Shown here piece after piece: positions 55,666 to 64,000 of a stretch of DNA of 64,000 nt (the stretch's first letter is position 1; each line of letters starts with the position of its first letter). A program made the translations under genes and the position numbers. The notes beneath the pieces are model-generated. The model did no database searches. It had not been told where the DNA came from and worked only from the letters and a program-made list of their open reading frames with translations. Source of the stretch: Albifimbria verrucaria (lineage: Eukaryota; Ascomycota; Sordariomycetes; Hypocreales; Stachybotryaceae); the NCBI GenBank assembly GCA_020081605.1, contig JAHREC010000011.1, positions 4,092,001 through 4,156,000 of the forward strand, given 5' to 3'.

Positions 55666-57608
55666 ATGAAGTTGTCAAATCCGGGGACTGTCCCCGTCTA
55701 CACCATCTCTGGTGCCTCCACCGCCCGTCCTCTCCCAGACTGGCTGGCCCGCCGCCGGAAGCGCAGTCTCAAGAATGATCCCGAGTACCAGAACCGCGTT
55801 GAGCTGCTCCAGGACTTCGAGTTCGAGGAGGCCAGCAATTGCATCCGCATCAGCGAGGATGGTGAATGGGTCATGAGCACCGGCACCTACAAGCCTCAGA
55901 TTCACGTTCACAATCTCTCCCAGCTCTCTCTTTCCTTCGCTCGACACACCAACTCCCTCAACCACTCCTTCATCTTACTCTCCTCCGACTACTCCAAATC
56001 CCTACACCTCCAGACCGATCGCAGACTCGAATTCCATACCCCCATGGGCTGCCACTATGAAGTGCGCATTCCCAGGTACGGCCGAGACTTGATTTACGAT
56101 CGCCAGTCCACCGAGGCCCTGATCCCTGCCGTTGGTCTTGACGCCGATGGCAAGGGTGAAGTTTTCCGGCTGAATCTCGAGTTGGGACGTTTCATGAAGT
56201 CCTACCAAGTCGACGTCGGCGGCGATGACGAACTCACCGGTGGTGGATTGCAGGGTGGCATCGGCGTTGGTAGCGTCAACACCGCCGCCAGTGCAGAGGA
56301 CACCCACAACCTGCTGGCTTTCGGAACTTCTCTGGGCACGGTCGAGTTCTGGGATCCTCGCTCCAAATCGAGAGTTGCTCTGCTGGGAGGCCATGATGGC
56401 GGAGTTACTGCGTTGGACTTTGCCCCGTCTGGCTTGTCCATCGTCACAGGTTCCTCAACCGGCATGATGCAGATTTTCGACCTCCGTCGCCCGGTGCCAA
56501 TGCTGAGGAAGGATCATGGCTACGGTTTTGCAGTCAAAAGCTTATCCACACCACCAACTCTTCTGGTGAGAAGAAGATCTTGTCGGCGGATAAGCGCATC
56601 ATCAAGCTGTGGGATGAGATGTCGGGTGAGCCTTGGACATCTGTCGAGCCCGTAGTTGACATCAACGACGTTGCTTGGTGCAAGGACACAGGCATGATCC
56701 TCACCGCAAACGAGGGCAAGCAACAACACGCATTCTTTGTTCCCCAGCTCGGCCCCGCACCCAAGTGGTGCTCGTTCCTTGACAACATGGTTGAGGAAAT
56801 GGCTGAGGAGGTTCGCACAGAAACTTACGACAACTACAAGTTCTTGACGTTGCCGGAACTCAAGCAACTCAGCCTGTCCCACCTTGTTGGCAAGACCAAC
56901 CTTCTGCGGCCGTACATGCACGGTTACTTTGTTGCTTCTAAGCTCTACGAGCAGGCTAGGTTGATCGCCAACCCCTACGTCTGGGAAGAGGAGCGTATGA
57001 AGCGTGTCAAGGACAAGGTGGAGAAGGAGCGCGCCAGCAGAATCAGGGGTACCAAGAAGGTCAAGGTCAACCAGAAACTCGTCGACAAACTCCTCAAGAA
57101 ACAGGAGAACAGAGAAAAGGTTGACGAGAAGGTTGGCGTGCTCGGCGATGAACGTTTCGCCAAGATGTTCGAGGATGAAGATTTCGTCGTGGACGAAACC
57201 AGCCGAGAATTCCAGGCTCTCAACCCCAGCACTGTTGTTGAACAGTCAGCAGAAGCCAAGGCTCCCACGCGGTACCAAGCACGGGATTCGGAAGACGAGT
57301 CGAGCGAGGATGATGCCGACGAAGACATGCGCGAGCTGCGGGGACAAAACGAAGATGTGGTCATGCGCGTCACCTCTACCCAGAATGAGGGTGGTCGGGT
57401 CAGGGACACTGCTCTTGGATCAAGGCAGCAGAAGTCTGGACGCGCAGACAGGGGCCAGCGCGGCCAGGTCGTTGGAGAGAGACAGGTCACTTTTGTTCCA
57501 GAGTCAAAGAAGAAGAACAATGCACAGGAGGACGCGCCAACCCCGCCTCAAAAGAGGAACATGGGAGGTCGACGAAGTGCCAGCTCCAACACTTTCCGAA
57601 AAATGTGA
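55666..57608 (+). CDS. ENP2: ENP2/NOL10 nucleolar WD40 protein
   Basis: Essential 90S pre-ribosome (SSU processome) component required for 18S rRNA maturation in the nucleolus. The start is MKLSNPGTVPVYTISGASTA, the conserved N-terminus, followed by RPLPDWLARRRKRSLKNDPE and ELLQDFEFEEASNCIRISED. WD40 blades are seen at VMSTGTYKPQIHVHNL, LAFGTSLGTVEFWDPRSKSR, GHDGGVTALDFAPSGLSIVT, STGMMQIFDLRRP and KKILSADKRIIKLWDE. After the propeller are LGPAPKWCSFLDNMVEEMAE and the NUC153 motif (DERFAKMFEDEDFVVDETSR with EFQALNP). A basic Arg/Gly-rich tail ends SASSNTFRKM. No intron is needed. One lost base near 56535 breaks the frame; restoring it gives GFAVKKLIHTTNSSGEKKIL. Confidence 0.96.
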
Positions 57609-57826
57609 GCTGGTAGCTTATGGATGGGACGAAGCCAGGAGCGGAACGTTAGGTTCTTAACCGTTATACCCTTAAATTGGACGCTGAACCAACATAGAAG
57701 AACGCTAATGATACAAAAATACCCCGTTTCACGCCTTTGTCCACATGTCTGCCAAAACGAAAACGACGTGGGAGAGAATGATATGCATAATTCTTGGTCT
57801 CACTCAAAGCAATCGCCAGGACTGCT

Positions 57827-58356
57827 TCATCGACCCCATTTGCGGGCCTTGCTTCGGGCTTCTGCCTTGGCGAGTCCCTTTTCGACATCCTCGGGTGTCA
57901 GTCTTGGGGTTGGCGGGACATCATCAGCGATCCGAGTACGTCCGCGGCGAGATGAGCCTCCGATATCCTTGACCGAGTCCGGGAACTCGGTTCTCCTGGG
58001 CGTGAGAACTGTGACAACCTTGCGCGCTGATCTTCGGATGGTTTCTTTGATGGTCCACTCCCGCTTCTTTGCGATGAAGAAGAGTGCCGCCGTCGACGCT
58101 GAAGGGAAGTTAGTAGACGCTCGATACCTCTGCTGCTGCCTGCGAGGAGATACGTACCACCGAGAATGCTCACGACGACAACGACGACGACAATGGCGAT
58201 GATGCCTCCTGTAGATAGGAGACCGAGTTTGCATAGCTGTCTCCAGAAGCCCCCGCGTCGTCTCCAATACCCACACCCGGCGCGGTGGTTCCTCCAGCAT
58301 CTCCATGCAAGACGGTGTCGGTGGCCAGTGGGAAGCTGGCGCCTGTTGAGGTAGTC
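57827..58356 (-). CDS. Small single-pass membrane protein, unknown function
   Basis: I do not recognise a named family. The start is MTTSTGASFPLATDTVLHGD. One G lost in a G run near 58247 breaks the frame; restoring it gives DDAGGFWRQLCKLGLLSTGG and the single membrane segment IIAIVVVVVVVSILG. The valine run comes from GTC/GTT codons. An intron at 58099-58157 (GTACGT to TTCAG) joins this to STAALFFIAKKREWTIKETI. The basic, probably cytosolic tail follows (RRSARKVVTVLTPRRTEFPD, then PPTPRLTPEDVEKGLAKAEA), ending RSKARKWGR. About 155 residues. A Ser/Thr-rich luminal or outer N-terminus and a basic inner C-terminus are consistent with a type I-like orientation, but there is no clear cleavable signal. 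Confidence 0.72.
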
Positions 58357-60606
58357 ATTGTTCTGTTCCTTGTGTGTATTGTGTATAACAGGTTGGATGA
58401 GTAAGGCTCGAGTGGTGTAAATAGAGGCGTGGGGATTAGTGTAGATGTCAATCAAGCTTATCAGGGTAGAGGAGGGCCGGGCGGTAATATACTCAGCAAG
58501 GCATTATCACATCTCGTCAGCTGCGTGTGATTGTGGTGCCGTGGGGGTAGCAGTGCCGGCAGCGTGCTTGCATCAGTTACCGCCCTGTGCCATTATTGGA
58601 TACATGGATGGAGTCGCAGAATGCCATCCGGGGCCAAGGTCGAAACCCTCCAGCGTCACATTGCGTTGATTGGCCTGGGGCGGCTTGCAAGCGCCGAGCC
58701 TCGATACCCTGACTTGCGACACAGCCAATTGCGCGTCGTAGCGCTGGGTTGCATTGGGGTGACAGATCCCAAATAGGAAATTCCTCGTCACGCACATTGG
58801 CGGTGACGAATAAGTTGCTTGTGCTTTAAGTGTGATATGCTAGCCATGGTTGATGGAGAAAAGAGTTACTCGGAAGACCTTGCCTATAACTGATTGAGAC
58901 CTGAGGGTGACGCCGGGACCGACTCGGCGGCCATGGCGGCAGACCTATGGGCTGTTGATTTGGCCGTTGTGCGTCAGGCTTCTAGAACCACCAGGGTAGA
59001 GACCCTCTCTGAACCCTCCACCTTTGCCTGACATGAATATGCTTTGTTTTGTGATGTTTTGTGACCGACATGCATATCGGCTTTTCCCTTGCGTTGGAAA
59101 CATGTTGATAAATCTGCCGAATGAGTCGCCCAATGGCCGCGCCAAATCATTATGCTCATGTCTCACAAGAAAAAGACCCTCCATTTCCAGTCCACCACCA
59201 CAATTCGCTGTGCCAAAATAAATTATGCTGGCCGTCGACACTGCGGCCTGCGACGCGGCTCCAGCCGAGCCGAACCGTTGGGCCTTTCTCTCCAAGCTGA
59301 ATCTAACGTCGGCTTGGTATCAGGATGTCGGAGGAGCGTTCCTCTGGCCAGTTGACTCGACCCTCGAGTTCATGCCGCCCTAAGAATGACGCTTGTCAAA
59401 AGCTGACTGGCCGACGCTCGAATATGGCCATCTTCTTGGCCTTTCTCGCGCCAATCTATTTATACTAGGCGCCTCAAGCGTTAAGTGATACCGTCGCCTA
59501 ACAAGTTCATGCGTACAAGCGGTTCGCGAAATGCCAAGGAGCGCACATCATGACGTGTCTGAGATTATTACACTGCAATTAAAAAATCGTGAAAGGAAAA
59601 GACCATGGTAACGAATATTTTCCCAGCCATCAGTTGAATAATTGTGTATCGAATTAATCCACTCAAGAGGGAAGCTTGTATGGTACGTCGCTCGGTCAGC
59701 TGTCTCGTTAAGGGCAACATCACGTTTCCTTGCTTGGCTATGTAATGGAAAGCTGGGTGAGCCCGTCAGGGCATCTTGTGATTATAAGGGCTCCTAGAAA
59801 ATGCCTCCGGCGGCGATTACATCGAGCTGGCCTCGCTACGCTCGATGACACGCTCACCAGCGCTCGAGGCAGCCGAGTCAGCAACGCCGTAAAGTCTCAA
59901 GGCAGGCAGCAGATTAAAAACATTGGAAACAAGCATTGAAAAGATGCACTAACTTCTAATTAACAGCCATACAAGATGAGACCGCCCGTCAGTCGTCGAC
60001 ATGGGTAGGCCCAAGCATACAGTGGGAGGTCAAAAGTTCTGCCTACCTTGTGATTCCTGTTGGGATACAGAGCTTAGTTAAGAAGCTTCAGAAAATACCT
60101 ATAATTTTCTTAATTTATTACCTTAACGTTATAAATCCCTTACATTTTAGTCATCTATTCTTAAATGTTTTGTTGATTATCGGTTGAGATACCTGCGTTA
60201 GGTATGCGGAGCATGTCCTCTCCTTGTTATATGTCTATCATTCATCATGATCGGACATGCTGCGCAATGCCTACTGGACACTGGTGCTGTAAAGCACGTC
60301 TTTCCAAATGATAAGCGATATGGCTAGACTGGAGACTCGTACGTGAAACGAACGAATTTAAATCTCAGTAACAACGTGTTACTGTTTTGGAGTGGATTCT
60401 TCATAGGCGTCGTAGCTCCTTCCTTATCCTCCTGCTCGCTCGAGATCATGTGATTCAACGTAACAAGACAGAACCTGTTGGAGCACCACCATTTCTTCTA
60501 TTCTTCCAGTCGTGTACAGATGTGGTGAGAATATGAAACATCTGTAGATGTTGTGAGGGTCACTAATTCGTTGCAAATCCTCCCTGCGCTTCTGCAGCCG
60601 CCAGAA
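58357..60606. other. Intergenic region
   Basis: 2.25 kb with no gene I can support. 60060-60160 is A/T-rich. Several ORFs of 60-116 codons occur but show no family resemblance and overlap on both strands. No RNA gene seen. Confidence 0.55.
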
Positions 60607-63600
60607 TGGATCCCTCCGCAAGCTTCATCGCCGAAACAGCTTTATCTCTCCAGAGCACAGCACCAGCATCTTCGGAGAGAAGCCGTTAGGTGCAGATGCA
60701 ACCCCAAAGACTAGGCGCAATCTGGATTCAGCATCCAAAATCAGCACCAAACCTGTTGTTGATATTTCCGAAGCATCTCTTGCTGAAGGCTTCTCCTGGA
60801 AGCCAAAGCAGCCGCCTCCACCCGGGCAATTCTCAGGAACACCGCGAAACTCTGGAATGCCTCAGTTGGGTGATATAAAAAGTCGACACCAATTGTTGAG
60901 ACTCATCGCCCGCTCTTTCAAGTGTCAACGCCTGAAGCTAGGACCGACGTGTCACCTCCTGTTCTCCCTGACAGGGTTCTCCAGCTGCCAGAGCTCTGTC
61001 TTTCGGGGCATTCCTCCGCAAGTAATCATTTTTCGTCGCCTCGAGAGTCTTTGCAGAACGATCTATCGTCGGAACATCTACGTTCCCATGGTCTAGTAGG
61101 CCAAGATGCGTATGAAATTACTCAAAAGCCCTGTCTTGAACTGCATCGTGCGGACATCACTAGACCAACAGCACGACATAGTCAGTTCGATCATTTTTGA
61201 TGAGTGTTGTATACGTGCTAATGCTCTCAGCTCCGGTCTATGCAACAGCACCGAATCGACTCCCCATTACGGCTCCCCTACTAGCACATGCGGGGATCTG
61301 GAAGCCCCAGCACGGCATACTCCGGCGAGAAGAGGCCTCTTACTGGACGGCAAACCCAAATCATACTATGAATCAGGAACTTCATGCATACCTCGTGATT
61401 CTATGGGTTATATCCACCAGCGATCGCGATCAAGGACAAGCAACATCTCCAGGAAACGATCCTCCGTAAACAAAGACCGTTACAAACCACAACCTGAGCG
61501 GAAGAGAACGGCTATGATTGAGGTAGCAAGACATTGGAACGAATGCATGAAAATCGCAGAGGAAGAGAAGCTTCAGGCAGGTCAAGAGATTGAAAGACTC
61601 CAGATTGAGTTACGCCGCCGCAATGCCGAGCTACTCACGTCGCGCGCCATGCTCAAAGATGGAGAGGCAAAGACTCATGATCTAGAGGTTCGCTTCGAAA
61701 ACGCCGAGGACAGTTGAAACAGGCTCAAATCGAAAACCAAGGCCTTACAGACCAGGTGGCAACCCTTCAAGACCAAACTACCAAGGCCAACGAACGCGTT
61801 GCATCGTTTGCGGACAAACTGCGACTATACAAATCCAAGCTTAACGAAGCAATCGAGGAGCAACAAAGGCTCTTTAATATCTCGGGTAAATCTTACAAAG
61901 ACACTTTAGATGAGATGCGAAAATGGAGCGAAGAACGGAAATCGGAGATTGATGCTGTGTCCAAAGCACTAGACGAGAGCAAAGCTAGGCAGCAAGCAAT
62001 GAAGACACAGCTACAAGATATACGGAGAGCCATGGAGCTTGAAAGCGAAGGAAGTAAGTGCAACAATTCCAAAAATAATGCAAAAAAATATTCTAATTAT
62101 ACCAAGAAACAACCACAATTTCGGAACTTCAAGAACGGGTTCGAGATCAGGAGCTCAACTTATCGTTAGAAAGAGGGTCAATGCGAACCTGCAGCAACAG
62201 TTAGACTCACAGAACGACTTAGGAAGAATGGAAAAATTGCTTGTTGAGAAACTGGATTCCCTTCTTGAACTGTCTGCTACCAGGGATGATCACCTTGGTC
62301 TTCATAAGGATGATGAGCAACCGCTCCATGATCAGTATGTCTAACCCGTCATGCTTTCATTTTATTACTGCTGATGATTCCCAGGATAAGTCTAATATTG
62401 AACCATGTGTCCTATTTACACGACTCGTCCTCACAGCCGAACCTGGAGCCAATGTTTCAAGACGTTCAGGAGAACATCATCTCTCGGTACGCTTCGTAAC
62501 GCAAACAGCACATACGATTTCACTGACCAATACTAGTCTTCTACCTGTAATCCTCACCATTGTCAACAAATTCGATGATGCAGGTTTGTTCATGGGCAGT
62601 CTTCAACGAGAGCTGCAGTCGGCATTCGTGGCGTTCGATAAAAGATGGGCTCTGCGCTTGATCAACACGAGACTACCCTAAGTATAACGGAGCCGGTTGA
62701 AAGAATGACGGAATATCTTGAGAAAATTTCGGACGACATGAAACATAATCGAGAAAGCCACGACCGACTAGAACACCGCCTTGAGGCTTATGCCCAAAAT
62801 GAGCGCGCCATCTATGAAGCCCATCAAACGGAGCATGCTGGCTTGGTCAAACAACTTCAACAACGCGAGTTAAAGATCAATCAGTTGGAATGTCAACTCC
62901 AGACATCTACCGCAAACTACACACGCGATGTTGAGACCATGCGAGCCAAGATCCACGGCCAAGACGAAAGATCCAAGAATGACTTGCAAGCTCTAGGTGA
63001 TAAATTACGTCAGAAGTTGAAGGAAGAGTTTGACCGCGAACGAGACTTATCCGAACAGAATCTTCAACAAAGCGAAGCAGTGAATAAGGCTCTTGTGACG
63101 GAATTGGAAGAAGCAAGAAAGAAGTTGGCGAGCGCTGGAAATATAGACAAGCTCCGACAAAGTCTTCAAGAGGAGCAGCAAACGTCCATCAAGCTCTCCG
63201 AGAAGATACATAGGCTCGAACACGAAGCCCAGGGTCGGGACGCTACTCAAAGCCGCTGGCAAGAAGATATCCAAGAAATTGACAGCCTACGGACAAAGGT
63301 CAAGTCCATCTTTGAGCGAGTTCCTGGTTTGGAGACATTCCGTGCCCAATTAGAACATATTGAGCAACTGAACAATCACATCACATCAACATCCGAGTAT
63401 CTGCAAACAGAGCGTAACTGGATTCATGAACAATTTCGGGATAGCACAGAAGCTAAGCCATCGGAGATTGGTTCGACTGACACCAAGTTTGACGCCTCAT
63501 ATGAGGTGGATGACGAAGAAATGAAACTCAAGGACTTACAAATTGACAAGATTCAAGTGAACATGGGGTTGTGTGAGCTTGATCCTTCAATGCTTGAGAA

Positions 63601-64000
63601 TGAGTCGATTCAACGAAGAGTCATGGTCCACAGCCCATGTGTCGACCCAAACTCCCTTGTCCACCACCATCGGTTGAGCAAGAGCAGAAGAGGCGACGCG
63701 AGGCCAACAAGCCTCGTCCAATCTTGAAGCTTCGAAGGGCTCGGGCCGTAGAGTCGAATGAGAACAAGGAATCGGTGCTTCGAGTTGCCCATAATCACAG
63801 CCAGTATAATCGTCCCGTTTTAGGAGGTATTAGTAGCGCGGCATCGCAGAAAGGTATCCAGGTTAGCGATTCTTCTATACTAACGACTAGCGAAAAGGTG
63901 GTGCAGCAAATTCGTGCCGGGCTGGTTCAGAAGAAAAGACCAAGTCGCAGCTGGGACTTTCCCACAGTTGCTGATTTCGAGAGACTGCACCAGTCCGCCC
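60607..64000 (+). CDS. Long coiled-coil protein, 3' partial, unknown function
   Basis: The start is MDPSASFIAETALSLQSTAP; the gene runs off the right edge. The N-terminal ~280 residues are Ser/Pro-rich (KQPPPPGQFSGTPRNSG, RSRSRTSNISRKRSSVNK). Heptad-rich coiled coils follow (IEVARHWNECMKIAEEEKLQ, GLTDQVATLQDQTTKANERV, DRLEHRLEAYAQNERAIYEA, LREKLKEEFDRERDLSEQ-like stretches), then an acidic segment and a basic region near the edge (PRPILKLRRARAVESNENKE). Introns: about 62055-62115 (GTAAGT to CCAAG), about 62335-62385 (GTATGT to CCCAG) and about 62489-62537 (GTACGC to ACTAG). Breaks near 60690, 61200, 61714, 62190, 62648 and 63655 fit base loss. Possible roles include chromosome axis, spindle or cytoskeleton; sequence alone does not decide. 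Confidence 0.7.

Noticed and set aside
1..64000. Many genes as pseudogenes
   Set aside because: Breaks occur in essential genes (TBP, MED13, uS7m) and each is fixed by one base in a homopolymer, so error is the simpler explanation.
1..64000. tRNA, rRNA, CRISPR, transposon or biosynthetic cluster
   Set aside because: I looked for T-loop-like GGTTCGAATCC words, regular spaced repeats, terminal inverted repeats, transposase or reverse-transcriptase motifs, and large synthase domains, and found none by eye.

Overview
This is nuclear DNA from a filamentous ascomycete, most likely a Sordariomycete and plausibly Hypocreales. The evidence is short introns of about 45-80 bp (GTAAGT/GTATGT donors, CTAAC-type branch points), long intergenic spacers with AGGTAC-type motifs, and the gene content: a GRISEA-type copper regulator, a Zn2Cys6 factor, a DUF6546 protein, GH92 and GH125 mannosidases, and a Pab1 with a charged insert in RRM4. 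I see no tRNA, rRNA, transposase, CRISPR array or secondary-metabolite core gene.

Layout: mitochondrial uS7m (RSM7, start outside the window); universal-stress-domain protein (3129-5400); two-pass membrane protein (7497-9752); PAB1 (minus, 10740-13040); HUL5-type HECT ligase (14255-17850); GH125 exo-mannosidase (minus, 17994-19662) divergent from a GH92 mannosidase (21256-23920), with a candidate 70-residue spliced gene between them; ETF-ubiquinone oxidoreductase (24982-26936); a 3.8-kb gene-free stretch; TBP (30780-31707); sarcosine/saccharopine-type FAD oxidase (32491-33876); SR140/U2SURP homologue (34183-36627); copper-fist regulator (38514-40237); Zn2Cys6 factor (41367-43806); RS-rich protein (minus, 44070-45102); EFM7 methyltransferase (minus, 45739-46535); DUF6546 protein (47437-49160); MED13 (minus, 50102-54690); ENP2/NOL10 (55666-57608); single-pass membrane protein (minus, 57827-58356); and a long coiled-coil protein (60607 to beyond the right end).

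Almost every gene is split between reading frames. Wherever I checked, putting back one base in a short homopolymer restores the family protein. I read this as assembly error from noisy long reads, not as pseudogenes, and give each CDS as its full span. The one break this does not explain is a TAG stop in the DUF6546 gene (47629-47631).

Most genes are housekeeping: translation (uS7m, Pab1, EFM7), ribosome assembly (ENP2), transcription (TBP, MED13), splicing (SR140), proteasome-linked ubiquitylation (HUL5) and respiration (ETF-QO). The only locus that looks like a functional pair is the divergent GH125/GH92 set, whose products remove alpha-1,6- and alpha-1,2-linked mannose. I found no convincing new multi-gene system. 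The less ordinary items are small: a repeated linear motif in the stress protein, a GC-AG intron, a stop-free intron whose length is a multiple of three, the small spliced ORF, and several diverged repeats.
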